Shown: one piece after another, positions 47,218 to 58,582 of the stretch
How the letters are laid out: every line of letters begins with the position of its first letter
How positions within the stretch are numbered: position 1 is the stretch's first letter
NCBI RefSeq assembly: GCF_025244685.1
Contig: NZ_CP104202.1
Coordinates: 1,492,359-1,556,358 of the forward strand
Length of the DNA stretch: 64,000 nt
Reading direction: 5' to 3'
DNA from: Chlorobaculum sp. MV4-Y
GTDB lineage: Bacteria; Bacteroidota; Chlorobiia; Chlorobiales; Chlorobiaceae
Position numbers and translations under genes: made by a program
Notes under the pieces: model-generated
What the model was told of the DNA's origin: nothing
The model's database searches: none
Seen by the model: only the letters and a program-made list of their open reading frames with translations

Positions 47218-48359
47218 ATGAAAATCGGTATTTCCTGTCATCATACGTACGGCGGAAGCGGGGCTGTGGCTACCGAGTTGGGAAAGGCGCTGGCGATGAA
47301 GGGCCATACAGTGCACTTTTTCAGCCAGGCGGCGCCATTCAGGCTTGGGCTTTATTCGCGGAACATCCATTGCCACGAGATCGAAGCGATGAACTATCCG
47401 CTTTTCGAAACGCCGTACCACTCGCTGGCGCTGGCATCGAAAATTGCCGAGGTGGCGTTTTATGAAAAGCTCGACGTCGTGCACGCCCACTACGCCATTC
47501 CCCACGCCATCAGCGCCATGCTGGCCCGGCAGATGCTCGAAGAGAAGTGCCCCGCATCGGAGTGTTTCCGCATCGTCACCACGCTGCACGGCACCGACAT
47601 CACCATCGTTGGCGCTGACCGGAGCATGAGCGACGCCGTACGGCTCGCCATCAACAAGTCGGATGGGGTGACGGCGGTGTCGGGCTACCTGCGCGACGAG
47701 ACCATCCGCATGTTCACACCGCGCAAGAAGATCGAGGTGATTCACAACTTTGTCGATACCGCCGTGTTCAAGCGCCTGCCCGGCCGCCGGGATTTGCTTG
47801 GACTGGATGGTGGCAAGGTAGTGATTCACATCTCGAACTTCCGCCCGGTCAAGCGCATCATGGATGTGCTGGCGGTGTTCGAGAGCATCCAGAGCGAGAT
47901 TCCGGCCACCCTGCTGCTGGTGGGTGACGGGCCGGATCGCAGCGAGGCGGAGACCTGGGTGCGGCAACACGGTATCAGCGGCAAAGTGCGCTTTCTCGGC
48001 AAGCTCGATGACATCGTGCCGTTGCTGTCTATTGCCGACCTGATGCTGATGCCGAGCAATGTTGAATCGTTCGGCCTCGCGGCGCTCGAAGCGATGGCCT
48101 GCGGCGTGCCGGTTGTGGTGACCGATGCTGGCGGATTTCCGGAATTCGTACGGCAGGGAGTGGACGGCTTCCGCCATCCGCATGGCGACATCGAGGGAAT
48201 GAGCCGGAGTGCGCTCTCGATGCTGCGGGACGACGAAGTCTGGCAGCGCTTTTCGGAGGCTGCCGCAAACCAGGCAGGGCGGTTCGAGACCGCCCTGAAG
48301 GTTGCAGAATATGAAGCGTTTTACCGCAGACTCATCGACGAAGCCCGCGAAAGCAAGGC

Positions 48360-48366
<7 letters not shown>
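47218..48366 (+). CDS. bshA: N-acetyl-alpha-D-glucosaminyl L-malate synthase BshA
   Basis: A 382-residue GT4 glycosyltransferase catalysing the first step of bacillithiol synthesis, UDP-GlcNAc plus L-malate. The start MKIGISCHHTYGGSGAVATELGKALAMKGHTVHFF is the BshA hallmark, followed by DVVHAHYAIPHAISA, HGTDITIVGAD and the donor site ADLMLMPSNVESFGLAALEAMACGVPVVVTDAGGFPE. Green sulfur bacteria are known to use N-methyl-bacillithiol, which fits. ATG at 47218 chosen (AAGAAG upstream; a TTG five codons earlier is unlikely). bshB, bshC or a methyltransferase are not in the window. Confidence 0.92.
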
Positions 48367-49388
<1,022 letters not shown>

Positions 49389-49656
49389 GGTGAGTAAGTA
49401 TCTTGGTATGGTACATAGTGGCTTGGAAGTAGCAAAATCAGGCCCGATTCCAAGGTTTTGAATGAAGCCTAAAAGTACTTAATGGAACCTTTATTTCAAA
49501 TGAAATCGTAGGCGGGAATGCCCCCTTTTTGAGCTGTCTGGCAAGCATTCTTCCAAAAGGCGGAGTTTCGTTTCAAAGCGCCAATGCTTACATTACGCAA
49601 CGAGGTTCAAAACCCGGCACATCGAAGCCACTATTATTATAAAACAGAGAAGCGCA

Positions 49657-50943
49657 GTGCTAACGATCTACCATTTCCCCCAGGACGAAGCAGCCCTCAG
49701 AGAACAGCTCAACCGGACGGTGTCGTTTGATCCCGATGCCCAGCGGACGGTCGATGACATCCTGCATCGCGTCAGAACGGAGGGCGATGCCGCCGTGCTC
49801 GACTATACCGAGCGCTTCCAGGGGGTACGACTCTATGACATGCGGGTACCGGAGGCGGAGATCGAGACGGCGTACGCAGAGGCCGATCCCGAGTTTATCG
49901 CCATTCTCAAAGAGGCGTTCGCGAACATCACAGCATTCCACCGCAACGAGGCGGAAAAGAGCTTTTTCTACGAGCAAAAGGGTGGCGTGATTCTCGGTCA
50001 ACGCGTGACGCCGATGGAGAAGGCGCTGCTCTACGTGCCCGGCGGCAAGGCGGCCTACCCCTCGTCGGTGCTGATGAACGCCGCGCCCGCGCAGGTGGCT
50101 GGCGTCGATGAAATCTACATGACCACCCCGTGCGACGCTGAGGGCAAGGTCAATCCGCACATCCTCGCAGCAGCGAAAGTTGCCGGCATCACCAGCGTCT
50201 ATCGCCTCGGCGGAGCGCAGGCCGTGGCGGCGTTCGCCTATGGCACGGCGACCATTCCAAAGGTTGACATCATCACCGGCCCCGGCAATAAATATGTCGC
50301 ACTGGCCAAGAAGCAGGTGTTCGGCCACGTTTCCATCGACAGTATCGCCGGGCCGTCGGAAGTGGTGGTAATCGCCGACGCAGGCGCGGAACCGGAATTC
50401 ATCGTGATGGACATGTTCGCGCAGGCCGAGCACGATCCCGACGCATCGGCGGTGCTCATCACACCATCCGCCGAGCTGGCCGCCACCGTGCAGGAGACCG
50501 CTGCTCGCCTCGCGGGCACGATGCTGCGTGGCGAAGTGATTACTCGTGCGCTCACGGATAACAGCGCGATTGTCGTGACCGGCTCGATGCAGGAAGCGTG
50601 CAAGGTGTCTGACATGATCGCTCCCGAGCATCTCGAGCTGCACGTGGACAATCCATGGGAGATTCTTCCTGACCTGCGTCACGCCGGAGCGATCTTCATG
50701 GGACCGTGGTCGTGCGAAACGGTCGGCGATTACTTCGCCGGGCCGAACCACACGCTGCCGACCAACGGCACGGCGCGATTCTTCTCGCCACTCTCGGTGC
50801 GCGACTTCGTCAAGCACACCTCGATCATTGCCTGGTCAAAGAGTGAGCTGGGCCGGGCCGGGGAGCAGATCGCCCGCTTTGCCGACCACGAAGGGCTTCA
50901 GGCTCACGCCGAGGCGGTTCGCGTCAGACTGAAGCACCTGTGA
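49657..50943 (+). CDS. hisD: Histidinol dehydrogenase
   Basis: A 428-residue enzyme for the last two oxidations of histidine synthesis, zinc-dependent. Motifs: [86 protein letters not shown] and [25 protein letters not shown], in which the zinc and catalytic His/Glu residues lie. The start is GTG at 49657 with GAGAAG six bases upstream. Stop overlaps the queA upstream GTG; the pair is a likely two-gene unit. Confidence 0.96.
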   Translation: MLTIYHFPQDEAALREQLNRTVSFDPDAQRTVDDILHRVRTEGDAAVLDYTERFQGVRLYDMRVPEAEIETAYAEADPEFIAILKEAFANITAFHRNEAEKSFFYEQKGGVILGQRVTPMEKALLYVPGGKAAYPSSVLMNAAPAQVAGVDEIYMTTPCDAEGKVNPHILAAAKVAGITSVYRLGGAQAVAAFAYGTATIPKVDIITGPGNKYVALAKKQVFGHVSIDSIAGPSEVVVIADAGAEPEFIVMDMFAQAEHDPDASAVLITPSAELAATVQETAARLAGTMLRGEVITRALTDNSAIVVTGSMQEACKVSDMIAPEHLELHVDNPWEILPDLRHAGAIFMGPWSCETVGDYFAGPNHTLPTNGTARFFSPLSVRDFVKHTSIIAWSKSELGRAGEQIARFADHEGLQAHAEAVRVRLKHL

Positions 50944-50945
50944 CG

Positions 50946-51971
50946 ATGAAGGTCAGCGATTTCGATTACACCCTTCCCGAAGAGCGCATCGCCTGTTATC
51001 CTCCCGCCGAACGCGGTTCGACGAGGCTGATTGTGCTCAATCGGGCAATCGGATCGATCACCCATTCAGCCTACGCTGCTTTGCACGAAGAGCTTCGGCC
51101 CGGCGATCTCCTGGTGCTGAACAACAGCAGGGTGATCCAGGCGCGGCTCATCGCCCACAAGCCGACCGGCGCCCGCATCGAACTGATGCTGCTCGAAAAG
51201 CACGAGGGAGTGCAGAACCTCGCGCTTTATCGCGGGCGCCTTCGCGTTGGCGACCGATTGCTGGCGTATGGCGCGGAACTTACAGTCGAAGCGCTGCCCA
51301 GCGACGGCATCGCGCGCCTCTCCTGCGCCACCGGAAACCTCACCGATCTTTTCGAAGCGCACGGCTCCGTGCCGATTCCGCCCTACCTCAAGCGCGATGC
51401 CGAGGAGCTTGACCGCGAGCGATATCAAACCGTCTTTGCCGAACTGCCCGGTTCGGTAGCCGCGCCGACAGCATCACTTAATCTCACCGATGACTTGCTC
51501 GACAAGATCAATGCAAATGGCGTCGGCATTGCCCATGTTACGCTGCACGTCGGCCTCGGCACCTTCCTGCCAATCCGCTCGAAGAGCTTCGAAGAGCACG
51601 TCATGCACCAGGAATTCTACAACATCCCGCAACCGACCGCTCGAAAGATTGGCGAAACCAAAGCCTCTGGCGGGCGCGTAGTCGCTGTCGGCACCACCGT
51701 AACCCGCGCGCTCGAACACGCCGCGCCGAAGCTCATCGGCAGCGGGTTCGCACAGGAGGTCAGTGGCGAAGCGGATATCTTTATCTATCCGGGCTATACT
51801 TTCAAAATCATCGACGCCCTGCTTACCAACTTCCACGCCCCCCGCTCTACGGTACTCATGCTCACCGCCGCTTTCGCCGGAAAAGAGCTGCTCATGCGAG
51901 CCTACCGCGAAGCCCTCGACAACGACGGCTACCGCTTCCTCAGCTATGGCGACAGTATGTTTATCAGTTGA
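50946..51971 (+). CDS. queA: S-adenosylmethionine:tRNA ribosyltransferase-isomerase (QueA)
   Basis: A 341-residue QueA forming epoxyqueuosine on tRNA from 7-aminomethyl-7-deazaguanine. Diagnostic stretches: [23 protein letters not shown] (start), [68 protein letters not shown] and [22 protein letters not shown] at 50946 lies two bases after hisD's stop; an in-frame GTG at 50940 is also possible. Probably co-transcribed with hisD. Confidence 0.95.
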   Translation: MKVSDFDYTLPEERIACYPPAERGSTRLIVLNRAIGSITHSAYAALHEELRPGDLLVLNNSRVIQARLIAHKPTGARIELMLLEKHEGVQNLALYRGRLRVGDRLLAYGAELTVEALPSDGIARLSCATGNLTDLFEAHGSVPIPPYLKRDAEELDRERYQTVFAELPGSVAAPTASLNLTDDLLDKINANGVGIAHVTLHVGLGTFLPIRSKSFEEHVMHQEFYNIPQPTARKIGETKASGGRVVAVGTTVTRALEHAAPKLIGSGFAQEVSGEADIFIYPGYTFKIIDALLTNFHAPRSTVLMLTAAFAGKELLMRAYREALDNDGYRFLSYGDSMFIS

Positions 51972-52309
51972 TAAGTTGATAATTGCCCACAGGAACAGGT
52001 CCCTGTGGCTCCCCTGAGTTCTTATCAAATCATCGCCTTACCATACATTCCGTTTTCAATCTGCACAATATTTTTTTCCTGCTTGTTCGCTAATCCCATC
52101 TATTTCTCAAATTCTTAGCCCCTGTCGTCACAATACCTGAAAAAGTACGGTGCTGGCGGGCGTGGCGACTCCGGCGATTTTGCATTTCATTTGTTACAAA
52201 CTTATTTTGATGTTTTGCTTTTTTCAGGGCAAAAACCATTCCGGTTGTTACCGTTCGCTGTAATCACCATAGAATAATCATTCATAATCATTTCTCTGGA
52301 GATCATTAT
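51972..52309. other. Intergenic region between queA and acnB
   Basis: A 338-bp spacer. It starts with iterated TTGATAA motifs and a hairpin CCACAGG-aacaggtc-CCTGTGG (51987-52008), flanked by TTGATAAG and CTTATCAA, which may end the queA transcript although no T-tract follows. The second half is AT-rich and must contain the acnB promoter and leader. No gene seen. Confidence 0.5.
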
Positions 52310-54874
52310 ATGAGTCTCATCAGCCAGTATCGCGCCCATACCGCAGAGCGCGCTCAACTTGGTATTCCGCCGCTTCCGCTGACCGCCGCGCAGGCCGTCG
52401 AGCTGATCGCGCTGCTCAAGCAGAATCCGGTGCAGGAGCAGGAGTATCTTCTCGATCTGTTCGTGAACCACATCAGCCCCGGCGTGGATGACGCCGCGCT
52501 TGAAAAGGCGGCTTTTCTCGATGCCATCATTCGCGGCGAAGCTTCGTGCGCGGTGATCACACCTGTCGAGGCGGTGCGGATTCTCGGCACGATGCTCGGC
52601 GGCTACAACGTCAAGCCGATGATCGATGCGCTCTCCAGCGCCGACAGCGCCGTTGCTGAAGCTGCCGCCCTGGCCCTGAAAAAGACTCTGCTCGTCTATG
52701 ATTCATTTGACACGGTCGTCGAGCTGGCCAAAACCAACAGCTACGCCAAAGAGGTGCTCGAATCGTGGGCTAACGGCGAGTGGTTCACCTCGAAGCCACC
52801 CCTTGCCGAAAAGATGACCCTCACGGTCTTCAAGGTTCCGGGCGAAACCAACACCGACGACCTTTCGCCTGCAAGCGAAGCCTTCACCCGCAGCGATATT
52901 CCGATGCACGCGCTGAGTATGCTCCGCTCGAAGATGGACGACCCGATCGCGACCATCGCCAAGCTCAAAGAGAAGGGCCATCCGCTCGCATACGTCGGCG
53001 ACGTGGTCGGCACAGGCTCAAGCCGCAAGTCGGGCATCAACTCCGTGCAGTGGCACCTCGGTGAGGATATTCCCGCCGTACCAAACAAGCGCACCGCTGG
53101 CGTGGTGATTGGCGGCATCATCGCTCCGATCTTTTTCAACACCGCCGAAGACTCCGGCGCGCTGCCGATCCAGGCAGATGTGACCTCGATGGAGATGGGC
53201 GACGTGATCGAGGTCTATCCATTCAAGGGTGTGATCGAGAAGAATGGCGAAGTAATCGCAAACTTCTCGCTCGAACCAAATACACTCGCTGACGAAGTTC
53301 GCGCTGGCGGCCGTATTCCGCTCATCATCGGCCGGAACCTCACCCGCAAGGCCCGCAGGGTGCTCGGCCTCGGTGAAGAGACGATCTTCAGCCGCCCCGA
53401 ACAGCCTGCCGACACCGGCAAGGGCTACACCCTCGCACAGAAGATAGTCGGCAAGGCTTGCGGCCTCGCTGGCGTTCGCCCCGGCATGTACGTCGAAGTC
53501 GAGACCCTCACCGTCGGCTCGCAGGATACCACCGGCCCGATGACCCGCGACGAAATCAAGGAGCTTGCCGCCCTGAGCTTCAGCGCCGATCTCTTCATGC
53601 AGAGCTTCTGCCACACGGCGGCCTACCCGAAACCGTCCGACGTGCAGATGCACCGAAGCCTGCCCTATTTCATCATGAGCCGCGGCGGCGTGGCGCTCAA
53701 ACCGGGCGACGGCGTCATCCACACCTGGCTGAACCGCATGGTGCTGCCCGACACGCTCGGCACCGGCGGCGACTCGCACACCCGCTTCCCGATTGGCTGC
53801 TCCTTCCCGGCAGGCTCTGGCCTCGTCGCCTTTGCGGGCGTCACTGGCACCATGCCGCTCAACATGCCCGAATCGGTGCTCGTACGTTTTACGGGTGAAC
53901 TCCAGCCCGGCATCACGCTCCGTGATCTGGTCAACGCCATTCCTTACGTCGCCATCAAGAAAGGCTTGCTGACCGTCGAAAAGAAGGGCAAGAAGAACAT
54001 CTTCGCCGGCAAGGTATTGGAAATCGAGGGCTTGCCGCAGCTCAAGGTCGAACAGGCGTTCGAGCTTTCCGACGCCTCCGCCGAGCGCAGCGCCGCAGCC
54101 TGCACGGTGCGACTCGACAAGGAACCGGTGATCGAGTACCTCCAGTCCAACGTCAAGCTGCTTGGCCAGATGATCGAAGAGGGCTACGGCGATGCCAACA
54201 CCATCCAGCGCCGCATCGGCAAGATGGAAGAGTGGCTCGCCAATCCGCAGCTCCTCGAACCGGATGCTGACGCCGAGTACGCGGCAGTGATCGAGATCAA
54301 CATGAGCGAAATCACCGAGCCGATCCTCGCCTGCCCGAACGATCCCGACGACGTGGCCACGCTCAGCGAGATTCTCTCCGACGAGAAGCGTCCGAAGAAC
54401 ATCGACGAGGTGTTCGTTGGAAGCTGCATGACCAACATCGGTCACTTCCGTGCGCTTGGCGAAGTGCTTCGTGGCAAGGGTCAGGCCAAAACCAAGCTCT
54501 GGGTGGTGCCACCGACCAAGATGGACATGAAAAAGCTGATCGAAGAGGGATACTACTCGGTTTTCGGCACTGCTGGCGCACGCACCGAGGTACCCGGCTG
54601 CTCGCTCTGCATGGGCAACCAGGCACGCGTGGCGGACAATGCCGTGGTCTTTTCGACCAGCACCCGCAACTTCGACGACCGCATGGGCAAGGGTGCGAAG
54701 GTCTATCTCGGTTCCGCTGAACTGGCCGCCGTCTGCGCGTTGCTCGGTCATCTGCCAGGCAAGGATGAGTATATGGAGATCGCTGGTTCGCTGTCGCAGA
54801 ACGGTGACAGGGTTTACCGTTACCTCAACTTCCATGAGGTAACCTCTCAGGAACTGCAAATGCTTGTCGATTAA
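52310..54874 (+). CDS. acnB: Aconitate hydratase B
   Basis: An 854-residue AcnB. N-terminal HEAT-like domain (1-160, [38 protein letters not shown]), swivel domain with [26 protein letters not shown], then the [4Fe-4S] catalytic domains with [25 protein letters not shown], and cluster cysteines in [19 protein letters not shown] and the pair in [12 protein letters not shown]. It interconverts citrate and isocitrate; in green sulfur bacteria this serves the reductive TCA cycle for CO2 fixation. GGAG nine bases upstream fixes the start. Single-gene unit. Confidence 0.96.
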   Translation: MSLISQYRAHTAERAQLGIPPLPLTAAQAVELIALLKQNPVQEQEYLLDLFVNHISPGVDDAALEKAAFLDAIIRGEASCAVITPVEAVRILGTMLGGYNVKPMIDALSSADSAVAEAAALALKKTLLVYDSFDTVVELAKTNSYAKEVLESWANGEWFTSKPPLAEKMTLTVFKVPGETNTDDLSPASEAFTRSDIPMHALSMLRSKMDDPIATIAKLKEKGHPLAYVGDVVGTGSSRKSGINSVQWHLGEDIPAVPNKRTAGVVIGGIIAPIFFNTAEDSGALPIQADVTSMEMGDVIEVYPFKGVIEKNGEVIANFSLEPNTLADEVRAGGRIPLIIGRNLTRKARRVLGLGEETIFSRPEQPADTGKGYTLAQKIVGKACGLAGVRPGMYVEVETLTVGSQDTTGPMTRDEIKELAALSFSADLFMQSFCHTAAYPKPSDVQMHRSLPYFIMSRGGVALKPGDGVIHTWLNRMVLPDTLGTGGDSHTRFPIGCSFPAGSGLVAFAGVTGTMPLNMPESVLVRFTGELQPGITLRDLVNAIPYVAIKKGLLTVEKKGKKNIFAGKVLEIEGLPQLKVEQAFELSDASAERSAAACTVRLDKEPVIEYLQSNVKLLGQMIEEGYGDANTIQRRIGKMEEWLANPQLLEPDADAEYAAVIEINMSEITEPILACPNDPDDVATLSEILSDEKRPKNIDEVFVGSCMTNIGHFRALGEVLRGKGQAKTKLWVVPPTKMDMKKLIEEGYYSVFGTAGARTEVPGCSLCMGNQARVADNAVVFSTSTRNFDDRMGKGAKVYLGSAELAAVCALLGHLPGKDEYMEIAGSLSQNGDRVYRYLNFHEVTSQELQMLVD

Positions 54875-54888
54875 CCGATTACAAGATT

Positions 54889-54924
54889 TCACCTCCCCTC
54901 TGCTTTTGTACAGGAGAGGAGGTG
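54889..54924 (+). terminator. Possible terminator after acnB
   Basis: CACCTCC...CCTCT, a short loop, AGGAG..GGAGGTG forms a long GC-rich stem 15 bases after the stop. There is no T-tract, so it may be a processing or pause hairpin. Confidence 0.45.
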
Positions 54925-54974
54925 GAGACGCTTCTGTCGTATGCCTTTTGCCGCTGATCTTTGTTTTTGAATGC

Positions 54975-55004
54975 CTGATGTCACTGTGAGAAAAGAAGTA
55001 TAAT
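54975..55004 (+). promoter_or_regulatory. Possible promoter of the small lipoprotein gene
   Basis: A perfect -10 box TATAAT at 54999-55004, with a weak -35 (CTGATG, 54975-54980) 18 bases earlier; this would give a leader of about 130 bases before the lipoprotein ATG. Confidence 0.4.
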
Positions 55005-55139
55005 AGCTGTAAAATACACCAATTAAAAAGTACCTGCGTTTTGAGAGTGTTTTTTTGAAAAATCGGTGATTTTGATTATTATTCGTGAGCTGAACAAGCT
55101 GTAACATTTTTTATTTGAAAACAAAACTGCATTCGAATC

Positions 55140-55451
55140 ATGAAAAAACTTTTTGCTTTCCTGTTCCTCCTGAGCTCTGTTTCTTTCGTTGGCTGCGCTC
55201 AGAAAGCTGCTGAGACTCCGGCTGCTGCACCTGCCGAGGCTCCGGCTGCTGCACCTGCCGAGGCTCCGGCTGCTGCACCTGCACCTGCCGAGCAGGCCGC
55301 ACCTGCTGACCAGGCTGCTCCGGCTGCCGACCAGGCTGCTCCGGCTGCACCTGCCGAAGAGAAAAATAAGTTCCTGCACAAGGACTTAAGCAAAAAAGAG
55401 ACAGAGGCAACCCTGTCTCTTTTTTGTACCATGTTTTATGAAATTACGTAA
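55140..55451 (+). CDS. Small Ala/Pro-rich lipoprotein, probably frameshifted at its end
   Basis: Signal peptide KKLFAFLFLLSSVSFVGC with lipobox FVGC (Cys19), then a low-complexity tail of AAPAEAPA and AAPADQ repeats encoded by DNA tandem repeats. As read, the frame continues through KNKFLHKDLSKKETEATLSLF to 55451, passing straight through a strong intrinsic terminator (55392-55425). If the A5 run at 55362-55366 had six A residues, the protein would end EEKK at a TAA at 55367, about 76 residues. That is the more sensible gene. Function unknown; possibly a surface spacer lipoprotein. Confidence 0.7.
   Translation: MKKLFAFLFLLSSVSFVGCAQKAAETPAAAPAEAPAAAPAEAPAAAPAPAEQAAPADQAAPAADQAAPAAPAEEKNKFLHKDLSKKETEATLSLFCTMFYEIT
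55217..55350 (+). repeat. Tandem repeats inside the lipoprotein gene
   Basis: A 24-base unit (CCGGCTGCTGCACCTGCCGA plus GGCT) occurs about 2.5 times, followed by two copies of a 21-base unit (GACCAGGCTGCTCCGGCTGC plus C). Both are multiples of three and encode the Ala/Pro/Glu repeats, so copy-number change would alter the length without frameshift. Confidence 0.8.
55392..55425 (+). terminator. Intrinsic terminator within the 3' end of the lipoprotein reading frame
   Basis: AAAAAAGAGACAG, loop AGGCAACC, CTGTCTCTTTTTT: a 13-bp perfect stem with T-tract. It lies inside the frame as written, but 25 bases after the TAA that would be used if one A were restored at 55362. Confidence 0.88.
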
Positions 55452-55936
55452 AATACTGGCCCAAAGCTTTAAGAACGCTAACCATTACAGGCCCTGATAG
55501 TAAACTGAATCGAATGTAGTTCCTTACTTGCCGGGTATATATCCAGACACCTTACCTCATTGGCCTTGATATCTTGACATACGCAAAGAACCCCCTTGAT
55601 AAACAAGTTTTTTTACTTAAATTGAAGTAGTATTTATTTATTACAGCTCCCTCGATGCAGTGGTTTGAGATCAGACCCCTTTCTTTTCTTTTACCTTCGG
55701 GGGAGCTCTTTTTTTTCTGCTGTTTTAGCCCCACCCCCCAGAACATTTACGATCTTCATACAAAGTCGCATGGCTTAAGGCGAATCCATTACCAGGCACT
55801 GGCGACATGACTCCACTTTCTCGACCCTTACCTCCACCCCTGAAACCCTTTTTTACAATCTGCTGTTGATAACGTATTATTCAGTACACGTACCACTCTC
55901 TGAAGCTGGTGCGGCTTTTGCACCTAACCCAAATCC
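55426..55936. other. Long intergenic region with a large-loop terminator structure
   Basis: About 510 bp, AT-rich in the first part. No credible protein gene. The main feature is the hairpin at 55645-55716. Further on are C-rich runs (CCCCACCCCCC near 55730) and the possible leader of the CNNM-like gene. Confidence 0.5.
55645..55716 (+). ncRNA. Possible small RNA: large-loop hairpin with terminator tail
   Basis: AGCTCCCTCG pairs with CGGGGGAGCT (10 bp, one G-T pair), enclosing a 43-base pyrimidine-rich loop, and is followed by eight T residues. Such a closing stem plus T-tract at the end of an orphan intergenic region suggests the 3' end of an independent transcript, perhaps a small RNA beginning upstream. 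No known RNA family is recognised. Confidence 0.35.
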
Positions 55937-57255
55937 ATGGAAATCCTTTTTTCTTTCTTCTTCTCATTCTGATCAACGGCCTCTTCGCCATGTCGGAGAT
56001 GGCCCTGATTACTGCGAAACGTTCGCGCCTTGCCAAGCTTGCCGAAGATGGCGACAAGGCGGCGGCGGCTGCCATCAAGCTCGGCCATGAACCAACGCGA
56101 TTTCTTTCAACCGTACAGATCGGCCTGACGGTCATCGGTGTGCTCAACGGTTTCATCGGCGAATCATCATTCACGCCGCCTCTGGCGGCCGCGCTCGAAT
56201 TATTCGGCGGCTTGGAGCCGAAAACGAGCCATATTATCGCCACCGTGCTGGTGGTCATCGTGATTACGTATATCACCATCGTCATCGGCGAACTGGTGCC
56301 CAAACGGCTCGGCCAGACCGACCCGGAAGGCATCGCCCGCAACGTCGCGCGTCCGATGCAAATCCTCGCCACCGCAACCCGCCCATTCGTGCGCCTGCTC
56401 TCGGCATCAACTGACGCCATCCTGCGCATCATGGGCAAGCATGAACAAACCCAGCCCAGCGTCACCGAGGAGGAGATTCACGCCATGCTCGAAGAGGGCT
56501 CCGTCGCGGGCATTATCGAGCAGCAGGAGCACGAGATGGTGCGCAACGTCTTCCGCCTCGACGACCGGCAGCTCGGTTCCCTCATGGTGCCGCGCGCAGA
56601 TATCATCTATCTCGACACCGCCCTGCCGCTCGAAGAGAACATGAAGCGAGTCAGCGAGTCGGAGCACTCTCGCTTCCCCGTCTGCCACAACGGCTTGCAA
56701 TCGCTGCTCGGCGTGGTCAATGCCAAGCAGTTGCTCGCCCAGACGATCAAGGGCGGCGTCACCAACCTGGCTGAACATCTTCAGCCCTGCGTCTACGTCC
56801 CCGAAACGCTGACCGGCATGGAGCTGCTCGACCATTTCAGAACCTCCGGCACGCAGATGGTATTCGTGGTGGACGAGTACGGCGAAATCCAGGGCCTCGT
56901 GACGTTACAGGACATGCTTGAAGCGGTCACGGGCGAGTTCGTACCGCTCAACCTCGAAGACTCGTGGGCCGTGCAGCGAGAGGATGGCTCGTGGCTGCTC
57001 GATGGCCTTATTCCCGTGCCGGAGCTGAAAGACACGCTCGACCTGCGCGCCGTACCGGAGGAGGAGAAAGGGGTCTATCACACCCTGAGCGGCATGATCA
57101 TGTGGCTGCTCGGACGCCTGCCGCAAACCGGCGACATCACCTTCTGGGAGAACTGGCGGCTTGAAGTGATCGACATGGACAGCAAACGCATCGACAAGGT
57201 GCTCGCTACCAAAATCGATGATCAGTCTGCTGAAGACCCAAAACCGGTCGCCTGA
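55909..57255 (+). CDS. CNNM/HlyC-CorC family membrane protein (DUF21 plus CBS domains), N-terminal frame doubtful
   Basis: About 440 residues: DUF21 membrane domain with NGLFAMSEMALITAKRSRL and VITYITIVIGELVPKRL, four hydrophobic segments (about 12-170), a CBS pair (about 210-330, MVPRADIIYLD; MVFVVDEYGEIQGLVTLQDML) and a CorC_HlyC domain (about 345-435). Proteins of this family are linked to Mg2+/Co2+ efflux. The frame as written opens only with GTG 55909 and reads HGNPFFFLLLILING. ATG 55937 is out of frame by one T: with seven T residues at 55947 it would read MEILFFFLLLILING, the usual family start. The run has six. Confidence 0.85.
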   Translation: MRLLHLTQIHGNPFFFLLLILINGLFAMSEMALITAKRSRLAKLAEDGDKAAAAAIKLGHEPTRFLSTVQIGLTVIGVLNGFIGESSFTPPLAAALELFGGLEPKTSHIIATVLVVIVITYITIVIGELVPKRLGQTDPEGIARNVARPMQILATATRPFVRLLSASTDAILRIMGKHEQTQPSVTEEEIHAMLEEGSVAGIIEQQEHEMVRNVFRLDDRQLGSLMVPRADIIYLDTALPLEENMKRVSESEHSRFPVCHNGLQSLLGVVNAKQLLAQTIKGGVTNLAEHLQPCVYVPETLTGMELLDHFRTSGTQMVFVVDEYGEIQGLVTLQDMLEAVTGEFVPLNLEDSWAVQREDGSWLLDGLIPVPELKDTLDLRAVPEEEKGVYHTLSGMIMWLLGRLPQTGDITFWENWRLEVIDMDSKRIDKVLATKIDDQSAEDPKPVA

Positions 57256-57367
57256 CCAGCGGACGCCTCTGGGTTGCCATACACAATTGTTATCGGTACA
57301 TTTTGTACAGAGAAACAACTTTTATCGAGCAACCGCCTGATTGCGCGGTTCAAGGAGACCAGCCGGC

Positions 57368-58582
57368 ATGAGCATCCCGAGAAACATCACTGTTGAACGG
57401 AGCAATACCATTCTGATGGACCAGCAACCGTTCGAGCTGGTTGAACGCAAGGGCATCGGGCACCCCGATACGATTTGCGATTCGATCATGGAGGCGGTCT
57501 GCATCGACCTGTGCCGCGAGTACCTCGACAGGTTCGGCCACATCTGCCACCACAACATCGACAAGGGACTGCTCGTGGCGGGCCGGAGCCTGCCGAAAAC
57601 CGGCGGCGGCATGATTCTCGAGCCGATGAAGCTGATTTTCGGCGACCGCGCCACCTATACCTGCAACGGCCAGCTCGTGCCCGTAGGTGAAATCGCCGAA
57701 ACCGCCGCAAAGCGCTGGATTCGGAAAAACTTGCGGTTTGTGGATCCCGACCAGCACCTCATCTTCCAGAACGAAATCAAGCCCGGCTCTCCGGAGCTGA
57801 CCGACGCCTTCGCCCGAAAGGTGATCGGCGCGAACGACACCTCGGTCGGCGTCGGCTATGCACCTTTCAGCGAAACCGAACGCATTGTACTTGCCGCCGA
57901 GCGGTTCCTCAACTCCCCCGCACTGAAAGAACGATTTCCGGAAGCTGGTGAAGATGTCAAAATCATGGGCTGCCGCAACGGAAGGAATTTACAACTGACC
58001 GTGGCCGTAGCTTTCGTTGATCGCTTTATCCCGAATGCAAATCACTATTTCGAGCGGAAAGCCGCCCTGCACCAGGAGCTGCTGACCTTCGTCGAAAACC
58101 AGAACTGCAACTTCGATTCAGTCGCGATCGACATCAACAATCTTGACGATCCGTCGCGAGGCGAGAAGGGAGTTTACTTCACGGTGCTCGGCACCTCGGC
58201 AGAGGGCGGCGACGGCGGACAGGTAGGCCGCGGCAACCGGGTCAACGGCCTCATTGCGTTCAACCGCAACCAGACGATGGAGGCAGCCGCCGGCAAGAAC
58301 CCGGTCAACCATGTCGGCAAAATATACAATGTCCTGAGCCATGAACTTGCCCATCGCATCCACCGCGAAATCGAAGGAGTCGTGTCGGTGACAGTGTTCC
58401 TTTGCAGCCAGATCGGCAAACCGGTTGACCGGCCGCTTATGGCCTCGACACATCTGCTCACCTCACCCGGCTCTGATTTCGGTCTTCAGCAGCGAGAAGC
58501 CGCAGCCATCATCGAGGAGGAACTCGCCGGAATCAGCCAGCTCTGCGATCGGCTTGCACGCGGCAACTACCCGATCTGTTGA
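57368..58582 (+). CDS. Archaeal-type S-adenosylmethionine synthetase
   Basis: A 404-residue methionine adenosyltransferase of the archaeal MAT family (unrelated in length and detail to bacterial MetK). Signatures: ERKGIGHPDTICDSIMEAV (ATP/methionine site, 31-49), NIDKGLLVAGRS, GRNLQLTVAVAFVDRF, GVYFTVLGTSAEGGDGGQVGRGNRVNGLIAFNR and MEAAAGKNPVNHVGKIYN. It makes SAM for methylation, including bacteriochlorophyll side chains in these bacteria. ATG at 57368, AAGGAG ten bases upstream. No SAM riboswitch is visible in the 110-bp spacer. Confidence 0.93.
   Translation: MSIPRNITVERSNTILMDQQPFELVERKGIGHPDTICDSIMEAVCIDLCREYLDRFGHICHHNIDKGLLVAGRSLPKTGGGMILEPMKLIFGDRATYTCNGQLVPVGEIAETAAKRWIRKNLRFVDPDQHLIFQNEIKPGSPELTDAFARKVIGANDTSVGVGYAPFSETERIVLAAERFLNSPALKERFPEAGEDVKIMGCRNGRNLQLTVAVAFVDRFIPNANHYFERKAALHQELLTFVENQNCNFDSVAIDINNLDDPSRGEKGVYFTVLGTSAEGGDGGQVGRGNRVNGLIAFNRNQTMEAAAGKNPVNHVGKIYNVLSHELAHRIHREIEGVVSVTVFLCSQIGKPVDRPLMASTHLLTSPGSDFGLQQREAAAIIEEELAGISQLCDRLARGNYPIC

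Noticed and set aside
53018-54892. 624-codon minus-strand frame opposite acnB
   Set aside because: Antisense shadow of acnB with His/Ala/Arg-rich composition and no family features.
55217-55350. CRISPR-like repeat array
   Set aside because: The repeats are contiguous, multiples of three and encode Ala/Pro/Glu repeats of a lipoprotein; there are no spacers.
57256-57367. SAM riboswitch before the MAT gene
   Set aside because: No SAM-I, SAM-II or SAM/SAH signature or terminator is visible in the short spacer.
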